Assembly (NCBI GenBank): GCA_035760705.1
Contig: DASTSL010000124.1
Coordinates: forward strand, 1-64,000
Origin: Allomeiothermus sp035760705
Lineage (GTDB): Bacteria; Deinococcota; Deinococci; Deinococcales; Thermaceae
DNA length: 64,000 bases
Reading direction: 5' to 3'
Position 1 is the first letter of the stretch. Each line of letters opens with the position of its first letter. Shown one piece after another: positions 9,460 to 16,586 of the stretch. Under the pieces are notes generated by a model, which searched no databases, was not told the origin of the DNA, and was given only the letters and a program-made list of their open reading frames with translations. A program made the translations under genes and the position numbers.

Positions 9460-9534
9460 TCCATCGCCGCCAACGGGCGGCGGGGCCAGAGGGCAGGAAG
9501 GTCAGCGCACGTTTCTGTTCCCGACGGAGGAAGA
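9460..9534 (+). promoter_or_regulatory. Structured rpsO leader, possible S15 autoregulatory site
   Basis: The leader contains the stem CGCCGCC/GGGCGGCG and further pairing around the SD (ACGGAGGA). In several bacteria S15 represses its own mRNA by binding a leader that mimics its 16S rRNA site, and rpsO leaders of Thermus are known to be structured. Whether this one binds S15 is inference. Confidence 0.4.
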
Positions 9535-9804
9535 ATGCCGCTAGCAAAAGAAGACAAGGCCCGGATCGCAGGCGAATTTGGCAGCTCCGAGAAGGACACC
9601 GGCTCCACCGAAGTCCAGATCGCCATGCTCACCGAGCGGATCAACCGCCTCTCGGCCCACCTCGCCAGCAACAAGAACGACCACCACTCACACCGGGGCC
9701 TCCTGACCATGGTAGGCCGCCGCAAGCGGATGCTCAGCTACCTCGAGCGCGTGGACGAGGCCCGCTACAAGGCCCTCATCGAGCGGCTGGGGCTGCGGAA
9801 GTAG
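9535..9804 (+). CDS. rpsO: 30S ribosomal protein S15
   Basis: An 89-residue S15 with the usual segments GSTEVQIAMLTERI, HLASNKNDHHSHRGLL and RRKRMLSYL. It binds the central domain of 16S rRNA early in 30S assembly. The start is the ATG after SD GGAGGA; an upstream in-frame ATG at 9421 is inside the promoter and is rejected. It precedes pnp, the classical rpsO-pnp order. Confidence 0.98.
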   Translation: MPLAKEDKARIAGEFGSSEKDTGSTEVQIAMLTERINRLSAHLASNKNDHHSHRGLLTMVGRRKRMLSYLERVDEARYKALIERLGLRK

Positions 9805-9828
9805 TTGCGAAGACACGAAAAATCAGAT

Positions 9829-9848
9829 GGGGCCGGGGGACCGGCCCC
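9829..9848 (+). terminator. Hairpin after rpsO
   Basis: GGGGCCGG and CCGGCCCC form a perfect 8-bp stem with a 4-nt loop, preceded by A-rich and followed by moderately T-rich sequence (GTCGTCTTG). It could terminate or attenuate between rpsO and pnp. Confidence 0.6.
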
Positions 9849-10113
9849 GTCGTCTTGTTGGTGAAGCCCCTGTGGGCGTGTTAGAGTGCCTAACGGAACC
9901 GGGTTCGGGGTGCGACAGGCCCGTCCGGATTTAGCGAGGGCCAGGCGGATCGACCCCTGTGTTTAGCAGCGCACGTTCGCTGCTCCCGGCCTGGCGAACA
10001 ATACATTAGGTGTACACCTCAAACGGAGTCGCTGTGCCGAAATTTATGAAACAACCGGACCTTTATGAGACGCAGGCGCTCCGTTTGGGGGTAGAGGAAA
10101 AACAGGAGTGAAT
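9849..10113 (+). promoter_or_regulatory. pnp leader region
   Basis: About 265 non-coding bases before pnp. AAACGGAG (about 10021) and CTCCGTTT (about 10078) can pair, placing a long hairpin just upstream of the SD AGGAG. PNPase commonly controls its own mRNA through a leader stem, so this is a plausible autoregulatory site. No clear promoter pair was found. Confidence 0.4.
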
Positions 10114-12255
10114 ATGTCAGAGCAAAGTCCTAACGCCCCCCAAGGCCACCGCTATAGTCTCGAGGTCGGCGGGCGTACCCTCTTCATCGAGACCGGCAAG
10201 TACGCCAAGCAGGTCTCCGGCTCGGTGTGGGTGCGCTACGGCAATACCGTGGTGATGGCCACCGCCCAGGCCTCGGATAAGCCCATCGAGGCCGACTTTC
10301 TGCCCCTCACGGTGGAGTTCGAGGAGCGCCACTACGCGGTGGGCAAGATCCCCGGTTCGTTCATGCGCCGCGAGGGTCGCCCCGGCGAGAAGGCCATCCT
10401 CTCGGCCCGGCTCACCGACCGGCCCATCCGCCCGCTCTTCCCCAAGGGCTTCCGCCACGAGGTGCAAGTCATCCTGACCGTGCTCAGCGCCGACCAGGAA
10501 AACACCCCGGACATCCTGGGGCCGATCGCCGCCAGCGCCGCCCTGACCCTCTCCGACATCCCCTGGAATGGGCCTATCGCCAGCGTGCGGGTGGGTCTCC
10601 AGGACGGGCGCTTCGTGCTCAACCCGGTGGCCGCCGAGGAGAGCGACCTCGACTTGGTGGTGGCGGGCTCCAAGGACGCCATCATCATGGTGGAGGCCGG
10701 GGCTAAGGAGATCCCCGAGGAGCAACTGGTGCAGGCCCTCGAGTTCGCCCACCAGGCCATGCAGCCGATCCTCGAGCTGCAAGAGCGGATGCGGGCCGAG
10801 CTGGGCAAGCCCAAGTTCGAGGTGGCGGCCCCCGAGAAACTCGGCGAGGAAGAGACCGAGGCCTTCCACCGGATGGCGCTGGAGCGGGGCCTTTCCGGCG
10901 TGCTGCTCACCGCCTCCAAGGGCGAGCGCAGTCAGGCTATGGAGGCTTTTCGCGAGGCTATCGTTGCCGAGGCGGTGCCGGGCGAGGGCGAGGAAGCGGA
11001 GCAGCGCCGCAAGCTCTACTCCAAGGCCTTCGATGATGTGGTGAAGAAGGAATTGCGCCGCCTGATTCTCGAGGAAGGTAAGCGCGCCGATGGCCGCGGA
11101 CCCAAGGACGTGCGCAACATCTGGATCGAGACCGACGTGCTGCCCCGGGCGCACGGCTCGGCGGTCTTTGCCCGCGGCGAGACCCAAGTGCTGGGGGTGG
11201 TCACGCTCGGCACGGGCCGCGACGCGCAACTGGTGGACGACCTGGGCTTGGACACCGAGGACCCCTTCTTGGTGCACTACAACTTCCCCCCCTACTCCAC
11301 CGGCGAGGTCAAGCGCCTCCGCGGGGTGAGCCGCCGCGAGGTGGGGCACGGCAATTTGGCCAAGCGGGCCCTGCGCGCGGTGCTGCCCAGCCAGGAGGAG
11401 TTCCCCTACACCATCCGGGTGGTAGGGGACGTGCTCGAGTCCAACGGCTCGAGTTCGATGGCGACCACCTGCGCGGGCTGCCTGGCCCTGATGGACGCGG
11501 GCGTGCCGATCAAGAAGCCGGTGGCAGGCGTGGCCATGGGTCTGGTCAGCGAGGGCGATAAAAACGTGGTGCTCACTGACATCCTGGGGCTCGAGGACGC
11601 CCTGGGCGACATGGACTTCAAGGTGACCGGAACCAAGGACGGGGTGACCGCCCTCCAGATGGACATCAAGATCTCCGGGCTCTCCTCCGAGACCATGCGC
11701 CAGGCCTTGCTGCAAGCCAAGGAAGCCCGGCTGCACATCCTGGCCAAGATGGCCGAGGTCTTGCCCGAACCACGCCGCGAACTCAAGCCGCAGGTCCCGC
11801 GCATTCTCACCCTCAAGGTCCCGGTCGAGAAGATCGGGGCCATCATCGGCCCCGGCGGGAAGAACGTGCGGGCCTTGGAAGAACTGGGTGTCGAGGTGGA
11901 CATCGAACAGGACGGCACTGTGCGGCTCTTCTCGGCCAACGCCGAGGCCGCCGAGGAGGCCCGCAGCCGCATCCTGGGCCAGACCCAAGAAGCCCGCATC
12001 GGCGAGGTCTACGAGGGGACGGTCTCGAGGATCACCAACTTCGGCGCCTTCGTGACGCTTTTCCCCGGCACCGACGGCCTGTTGCACATCAGCCAGGTCG
12101 CGCCAGGCCGGGTGGAGAAGGTCGAGGACGTGCTCAAGCTGGGGGATAAGATCCGGGTCAAGGTCAACAAGATCGACGAGAAAGGCCGGGTGGACCTGAT
12201 CCGCCCCGAACTCGAGGGCCAGATCCCCCCGCGCAAGCCCCCGGTCAAGCGCTGA
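10114..12255 (+). CDS. pnp: Polynucleotide phosphorylase
   Basis: A 713-residue 3'-5' phosphorolytic exoribonuclease. Order seen: first RNase PH domain (FMRREGRPGEKAIL), helical linker, second RNase PH domain (RRPE-like active region with GSSSMATTCAG), KH domain (IGAIIGPGGKNVRALEE) and S1 domain (YEGTVSRITNFGAFV to LLHISQVA). I start at ATG 10114, 6 nt after SD AGGAG, not the GTG two codons earlier. The last residues PPRKPPVKR are repeated in the small ORF upstream of rnj. Confidence 0.97.
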   Translation: MSEQSPNAPQGHRYSLEVGGRTLFIETGKYAKQVSGSVWVRYGNTVVMATAQASDKPIEADFLPLTVEFEERHYAVGKIPGSFMRREGRPGEKAILSARLTDRPIRPLFPKGFRHEVQVILTVLSADQENTPDILGPIAASAALTLSDIPWNGPIASVRVGLQDGRFVLNPVAAEESDLDLVVAGSKDAIIMVEAGAKEIPEEQLVQALEFAHQAMQPILELQERMRAELGKPKFEVAAPEKLGEEETEAFHRMALERGLSGVLLTASKGERSQAMEAFREAIVAEAVPGEGEEAEQRRKLYSKAFDDVVKKELRRLILEEGKRADGRGPKDVRNIWIETDVLPRAHGSAVFARGETQVLGVVTLGTGRDAQLVDDLGLDTEDPFLVHYNFPPYSTGEVKRLRGVSRREVGHGNLAKRALRAVLPSQEEFPYTIRVVGDVLESNGSSSMATTCAGCLALMDAGVPIKKPVAGVAMGLVSEGDKNVVLTDILGLEDALGDMDFKVTGTKDGVTALQMDIKISGLSSETMRQALLQAKEARLHILAKMAEVLPEPRRELKPQVPRILTLKVPVEKIGAIIGPGGKNVRALEELGVEVDIEQDGTVRLFSANAEAAEEARSRILGQTQEARIGEVYEGTVSRITNFGAFVTLFPGTDGLLHISQVAPGRVEKVEDVLKLGDKIRVKVNKIDEKGRVDLIRPELEGQIPPRKPPVKR

Positions 12256-12264
12256 AGACACGGC

Positions 12265-12924
12265 ATGGAACGCCAGGCCCTGTTGCGACAGGTCGCCGCC
12301 GCCATCCTGGAGCTGCCCGCCGCCGAGGTGCTGCGGGTAGCCGTGGACGGCGTGGACGGTGCCGGTAAAACCCACTTCGCCGATGAACTCGCCCACGCCC
12401 TACAGCCCTCCGGCCGCCCCCTCATCCGCGCCTCGGTGGACGGCTTCCACAACCCCCGTGCGGTGCGCTACCGGCGGGGCCGGGGCTCGCCGGAGGGCTT
12501 CTTCCGCGACTCCTACGACTACGCCAAGCTCAAGGAGGTGCTGCTCGACCCGCTGAGCCCGGGCGGCTCCCGCCGCTTTCGCCGCGCCGCCTTCGATCAC
12601 GCGAACGACGCCCCGGTCGAGGCGCCGCTCGAGGAAGCCCTCTCCGGCTCCATCCTCATCTTCGATGGCATCTTCCTCCACCGGCCCGAGCTGCGGGGCT
12701 ACTGGGACTACTCAGTCTTCCTCGAGGTCGGCTTCGAGGTCTCCATCCCCCGCGGCGCCCAACGCGGCCCCGGCTACGGCTCCCCCGACCCCCACGCCGA
12801 GTCCAACCGCCGCTACGTCGAGGGTCAGAAGCTCTACCTCAGTGAGTGCAACCCCAAAGCCCACGCCAGCGTGGTGATCAACAACGAGAACCTGGCCGAC
12901 CCGTACTTCGTGGCCGGAGACTGA
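12265..12924 (+). CDS. Uridine kinase-like P-loop kinase
   Basis: A 219-residue protein with a Walker A motif GVDGAGKT near residue 33 and the DSYDYAKL and DGIFLHRPEL segments of the uridine kinase/phosphoribulokinase superfamily. A nucleoside is the likely phosphoryl acceptor, but typical Udk landmarks are only partly present, so I give no symbol. It lies 9 nt after pnp and is probably cotranscribed, linking RNA breakdown with nucleoside salvage (inference). Confidence 0.8.
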   Translation: MERQALLRQVAAAILELPAAEVLRVAVDGVDGAGKTHFADELAHALQPSGRPLIRASVDGFHNPRAVRYRRGRGSPEGFFRDSYDYAKLKEVLLDPLSPGGSRRFRRAAFDHANDAPVEAPLEEALSGSILIFDGIFLHRPELRGYWDYSVFLEVGFEVSIPRGAQRGPGYGSPDPHAESNRRYVEGQKLYLSECNPKAHASVVINNENLADPYFVAGD

Positions 12925-13000
12925 AGGTTCGTGGCTAGTGGCTCGTGGGAACCCCTCTCCCCTAGCTCCCCTAGCTCCTTTGTCGAGGGTCGAGGGCCAA

Positions 13001-13028
13001 GGCGTCTGGCGTCTTGCGTACGACGTAC
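13001..13028 (+). repeat. Intercistronic repeat family A, partial copy
   Basis: GGCGTCTGGCGTCTTGCGTA followed by CGACGTAC resembles the GGCGTA..ACGT half of the family A copies at 24981, 30330 and 44596. Confidence 0.5.
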
Positions 13029-13077
13029 AACCCGCGCTCAGCTATCGGCTACCGACCCCGGAGCGTAACCCCCGCTA

Positions 13078-13106
13078 TTTCATATCGCTATCAAATCTGC
13101 TAATCT
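13078..13106 (+). promoter_or_regulatory. Candidate promoter for the small ORF and rnj
   Basis: TTTCAT (13078-13083) and TAATCT (13101-13106) are 17 bp apart. The -35 is weak. Transcription would start about 90 nt before the 22-codon ORF and continue into rnj. Confidence 0.45.
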
Positions 13107-13204
13107 CTCACTTAGGAGCCTCGGTCATGAGGCGCATTCTGGACTCGGATACGACGTGACTGGCTGCGAGAATGGCCCGCCACGCGGAATAAATGGAGTT
13201 TTTC

Positions 13205-13273
13205 ATGGATCACAACACGACGACGACTACGTATACCCCTGGCCCCCCGCGCAAGCCGCCGGTAAAGCGCTAA
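13205..13273 (+). CDS. 22-codon ORF copying the pnp C-terminus
   Basis: ATG to TAA encoding MDHNTTTTTYTPG followed by PPRKPPVKR. The last nine residues equal the C-terminus of PNPase, and 27 of the last 30 bases match the pnp 3' end. Its leader (AAATGGAG, six bases, ATG) mirrors that of rnj 143 bp downstream. It could be a real basic peptide with an RNA-binding tail, or a scar of a duplication that once joined pnp and rnj. The SD GGAG is well placed, so translation is plausible. Confidence 0.45.
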   Translation: MDHNTTTTTYTPGPPRKPPVKR

Positions 13274-13347
13274 ACGCAAAACGCCTGACGCAAACCGCAG
13301 TCTATCCCTGGCGGTAGGCGGTAGGCGCTGAGCAAATGGAGTACAAC

Positions 13348-15084
13348 ATGAACGACATCCCCAACCGCCCCCCTAACCAGCGGGGGCCCCGCAAGCGCCG
13401 GACGCGGCCCAAGCCCACCGGCCCGGTGATGCTCGCCAAGCCCAGCGAACACGTGGAGATCATCCCGCTGGGCGGCATGGGCGAGATCGGCAAAAATATG
13501 TTCGCCTTCCGTTACCACGATGAAATCCTGGTGGTGGACGGCGGTTTGGCCTTCCCCGAGGAGCACATGCCGGGGGTGGATCTGCTGATCCCCCGCATCG
13601 ATTACCTCCTCGAGCACCAGCAACTCATCAAGGGCTGGGTACTCACCCACGGCCACGAAGACCACATCGGAGCCCTGCCCTTCATCATGCCCCAGCTTCC
13701 CCGGGTTCCCATCTACGGGGCCAAGCTCACCCTGGGGCTGGTCAAGGGGAAGCTCGAGGAGTTCGGCCTTCGCGCCGGGGAGTTCAACTTCAAGGAGGTC
13801 TCCCCCGACGAGCGCATCCAGATAGGGCGTTTCTTCACGGTGGACCTCTTCCGCATGACCCACTCCATCCCTGACAACTCCGGGATGATCATCCACACCC
13901 CCATCGGCAAGATCGTCCACACCGGGGACTTCAAGCTCGACCCTACCCCCATCGACGGCAAGACCAGCCACCTGGCCAAGATCGCCCAGGCCGGGGCCGA
14001 GGGGGTGCTCTTGCTCATCGCCGACTCCACCAACGCCGAGCGGCCCGGCATCACCCCCAGCGAGTCGGAGATCGCCAAGGGGCTCGACGCCATCATCGGC
14101 AGGGCCCGGGGCCGCATCTTCGTCACCACCTTCGCCTCGCACATCCACCGCATCCAGTCGGTGATCACCGCCGCCGAGAAGTATGGGCGCAAGGTGGCGA
14201 TGGAAGGCCGCAGTATGCTCAAGTTCAGCCGGATCGCCAGCGATCTGGGCTACATGAGCGTGCGCGAGCGGATCTACACGCTCGACGAGGTCAAGGACCT
14301 GCCCGACGAGCAAATCCTGGTGCTTTCGACGGGCTCGCAGGGTCAGCCCGAAGCCGCCCTCTCCCGGCTGGCCTTCGGCGGCCACGCAAAATTCGCCCTC
14401 AAACCCGGCGATACAGTGATCCTCTCCTCGAGCCCCATCCCCGGCAACGAGGAAGCGGTGAACCGGGTCATCAACCAGCTTTACCGGCTGGGGACCTACG
14501 TCTACTACCCGCCCACCTACCGGGTGCACGCTTCCGGCCACGCCTCACAGGAAGAACTCAAGATCGTCTTGAACCTCACCAACCCCAAGTTCTTCCTGCC
14601 CTGGCACGGGGAAAACCGCCAGCAGACCAACTTCAAGTGGCTGGCCGAGAGCATGGGCCACCCCCCGCAGCGAACCCTGATCGTGGGAAACGGCCAGCGG
14701 GTCAAGCTCACCGCCGACAGCATCAGCGTGGACGGCGAGGTGCCTGCGGGTGTGCTCTACGTGGACGGGCTGGGCGTGGGCGACATCACCGATGAGATCC
14801 TCGAGGACCGCCAACACATGGCCGCCGAGGGCGTCGTGGTCATCACCGCCCTGGTGAGCCGCGAGGCCCCCACCGTGCAGATCGTCTCCAAGGGCTTCGT
14901 CAAGGCCGGGGAGCGCCTGTTGAGCGAGGTGCGCAGCCTGGTCTTCGAGGCCATCCACACCGGGGTGCGGGAGAAAAAGCGGCTCGAGGCCATCCGCGAC
15001 GACATCTACTACCCGGTGAAGAAGTTCCTGCGCAAGGCCACCGGGCGCGACCCGGTGATCATCCCGGTGGTGATCGAGGGTTAA
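13348..15084 (+). CDS. rnj: Ribonuclease J
   Basis: A 578-residue metallo-beta-lactamase/beta-CASP RNase. The zinc signature is THGHEDHIG, DSTNAERPG and the ASGHAS motif of the beta-CASP region are present, and a C-terminal domain follows. It has 5'-3' exonuclease and endonuclease roles in mRNA turnover and rRNA maturation. I start at ATG 13348 (MNDIPNRPPNQRG), with GGAG 6 nt upstream; the in-frame ATG at 13336 overlaps that SD. The basic, proline-rich N-terminus (RGPRKRRTRPKP) may contact RNA. The neighbourhood with pnp makes an RNA-decay locus. Confidence 0.95.
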   Translation: MNDIPNRPPNQRGPRKRRTRPKPTGPVMLAKPSEHVEIIPLGGMGEIGKNMFAFRYHDEILVVDGGLAFPEEHMPGVDLLIPRIDYLLEHQQLIKGWVLTHGHEDHIGALPFIMPQLPRVPIYGAKLTLGLVKGKLEEFGLRAGEFNFKEVSPDERIQIGRFFTVDLFRMTHSIPDNSGMIIHTPIGKIVHTGDFKLDPTPIDGKTSHLAKIAQAGAEGVLLLIADSTNAERPGITPSESEIAKGLDAIIGRARGRIFVTTFASHIHRIQSVITAAEKYGRKVAMEGRSMLKFSRIASDLGYMSVRERIYTLDEVKDLPDEQILVLSTGSQGQPEAALSRLAFGGHAKFALKPGDTVILSSSPIPGNEEAVNRVINQLYRLGTYVYYPPTYRVHASGHASQEELKIVLNLTNPKFFLPWHGENRQQTNFKWLAESMGHPPQRTLIVGNGQRVKLTADSISVDGEVPAGVLYVDGLGVGDITDEILEDRQHMAAEGVVVITALVSREAPTVQIVSKGFVKAGERLLSEVRSLVFEAIHTGVREKKRLEAIRDDIYYPVKKFLRKATGRDPVIIPVVIEG

Positions 15085-15090
15085 AGGCAG

Positions 15091-15126
15091 TCCCCCCAAG
15101 CGCTATGGCGCAGAGTGCTTGGGGGA
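15091..15126. terminator. Hairpin (repeat family B, inverted) after rnj
   Basis: TCCCCCCAAGC and GCTTGGGGGA pair over about 10 bp around a loop containing GGCGCAGAGTGC, the reverse complement of the family-B core. It lies 6 nt after the rnj stop, facing the minus-strand thioredoxin gene, and could act on both transcripts. Confidence 0.6.
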
Positions 15127-15213
15127 ACGATCCATGCCAACAAGCCAGTTCGCTGGGCGGTGCCATAGCCCCCTTGCGGCGCAACCGTATCAGGGGGTCG
15201 GGGGGGATAGCTT

Positions 15214-15723
15214 TTACTCAAGCCGCCCCAAATACCCTGCCAGCTCGTCCCGGTTGATCTCCCCGATGTGCCGGTCCACCAGGTTGCCCTTCGCGTCGAA
15301 AAATAGCGTGGTGGGTAGACCTTGCACGTGTAAAATTTCGGAAAGCTCGGTCCTTTTGTCGAGCAGCGAATTGGGGATCTTCTTGAGTTTGACCTCGCCC
15401 AGGAAGATGCGGATGGCCTCGGGGCCTTCGCCCATGTTGACGAAGACAAACTGAACGTTTTGCCGCCGGGCGGCTTCCTCGAGCAACAGGGGCATCTCCC
15501 GGCGGCAGGGGCCGCACCACGTAGCCCAGGTGTTGAGCACCACCGGTTTGCCCGCGAAAGCCCGGAGGTTTTTAGGCTGGCCCCCATCGGTCTCGAGGAC
15601 CAGATCGGGTAGAAGCACGGCGGCAGGCCGGGAGGTCGAACGGCTCAGCAGACCGTACAAAAGGCCTCCCGCGACCAAAACCGCCAGGCCCCAGCGCAGG
15701 AGGTTGGCTCGAGCAGACAACAT
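15214..15723 (-). CDS. TlpA/ResA-like thiol-disulfide oxidoreductase
   Basis: A 169-residue thioredoxin-fold protein with an uncleaved-looking N-terminal anchor (about residues 10-28) and the active site WCGPC in NTWATWCGPCRREMP. The cis-proline segment is GLPTTLFF. It should face the periplasm and reduce disulfides, for example during cytochrome c or CuA maturation, fitting the nearby ba3 oxidase only loosely. A terminator hairpin separates it from rnj on the other strand. Confidence 0.9.
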   Translation of the reverse strand: MLSARANLLRWGLAVLVAGGLLYGLLSRSTSRPAAVLLPDLVLETDGGQPKNLRAFAGKPVVLNTWATWCGPCRREMPLLLEEAARRQNVQFVFVNMGEGPEAIRIFLGEVKLKKIPNSLLDKRTELSEILHVQGLPTTLFFDAKGNLVDRHIGEINRDELAGYLGRLE

Positions 15724-15768
15724 CAGGGCTCAGCTTAGCAAAGCCCTCCCTGAGATGTATCTGGCCGC

Positions 15769-16314
15769 TTACAGTGCCAAGCCCCAGGCCGCGCTGGAGT
15801 ACTGTTTGGAGGCTGGCTGGATCAGTAGCATGGGGATCTGCTGCTCGCTGAGGGTCGCGGCCAGGGCATCGAGGTCTTTCCGGCTCAGGTGGGGAAACAC
15901 CCGCTCCCCCATCACTACGAGGTCACACTTGGGGGCGGCCAGGTTGCTTTTGCCAAGCGAAACACACGCCTCGCTGCTTTCGCGCAGCGAAACACACGCC
16001 TCGAGGATGGCCTGAGTGGGCTCGCGTTCGACCCACTCCACCTCGGCCCCCACCCCAGCTTGGCGGGCCAGCTCGAGCGCGTGATCCAAAGCCTCTTTGG
16101 CCAGGTAATGGGCCGATTCCTCCACCCCCTGGGGGTCCGGAGCCGGGCCGGCGGCGGGGTAACCGTTCAGGCTCAGGTAATGGCGCAGGGCCGGGTCAAC
16201 CGGGAACAAAAACCGCACCCGACCGTGGAACATCTGGGCCAGCTTGAGGCTATGGTTCACCGCCTCCTCGCTGGTGTTGCCGAGGTAGACGGGAACCAGG
16301 ATCTGCTGAATCAC
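15769..16314 (-). CDS. Universal stress protein (UspA) family
   Basis: A 181-residue UspA-fold protein: ILVPVYLGNTSEEAVNHSLKLA at the start and CDLVVMGERVFPHLSRK toward the end, near the usual ATP-binding loop. The SD GAGGAGG precedes a GTG start. The middle carries an in-frame tandem duplication, EACVSLRESS then EACVSLGKSN, from a 30-nt repeat (15943-16002). This lies at the surface loop before the nucleotide-binding strand and looks like inserted repeat DNA. The role is probably stress-related and otherwise unknown. Confidence 0.82.
   Translation of the reverse strand: MIQQILVPVYLGNTSEEAVNHSLKLAQMFHGRVRFLFPVDPALRHYLSLNGYPAAGPAPDPQGVEESAHYLAKEALDHALELARQAGVGAEVEWVEREPTQAILEACVSLRESSEACVSLGKSNLAAPKCDLVVMGERVFPHLSRKDLDALAATLSEQQIPMLLIQPASKQYSSAAWGLAL
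15943..16002 (-). repeat. In-frame 30-nt tandem duplication in the UspA-like gene
   Basis: Two 30-nt units starting GAGGCGTGTGTTTCGC on the coding strand. The first contains the hairpin TTTCGC-TGC-GCGAAA. The unit keeps the reading frame (10 residues per copy) and is similar in design to the repeats at 34513 and 52304. Confidence 0.8.
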
Positions 16315-16586
16315 GCTAACCTCCTCGGGCCGGAAGCGAGTCCGAGCCTAGTAGTCCCGCTCAGGGTAGGTAGGGGAACTGAGGGTTCTCTTTGCTGAAA
16401 CTGAGATGAGGCTGAGCCTGGCATACCCCAGGACCCTCACTTGGAAGGAGGTCAAGGGTTAAGTAGGGTGCGCCGACCCGACGGCCTCGAGCTTTTGGTT
16501 GGCCTGGTAGCTCGCTTGAGATGCTGAAAATCAGGCTAATCCATGAGACCTCGAGCAGTACCGCGCTACGCCCTACGAAAAACGCT
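16315..16586. other. Gap between the uspA-like gene and treS
   Basis: No gene seen. It contains CTCGAG words and a CTACGCCCTACGAAAAACGC stretch (about 16564-16583), reminiscent of the intercistronic repeat family A and adjoining the treS stop codon. Confidence 0.4.

Larger units (their letters stand above)
12925..13204 (+). other. Non-coding gap with repeat words before the 22-codon ORF
   Basis: The first half is made of short near-repeated words (GTGGCTAGTGGCTCGTGG, CCCCTAGCTCCCCTAGCTCC, GGTCGAGGGCC). The partial family-A repeat at 13001-13028 follows. The second half carries a promoter candidate (13078-13106) and leads into the small ORF. I see no larger gene. Confidence 0.55.

Noticed and set aside
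10117..12396. A 759-codon minus-strand frame across pnp
   Set aside because: It is the antisense shadow of pnp and is rich in His/Gly/Leu from reversed codons. All conserved motifs are on the plus strand.
12938..13159. 73-codon ORF upstream of the small basic ORF
   Set aside because: It is made of the near-repeated words of the gap and has no SD or homology.
13270..14541. A 423-codon minus-strand frame across rnj
   Set aside because: Same reason: antisense shadow of a well-supported gene in G+C-rich DNA.
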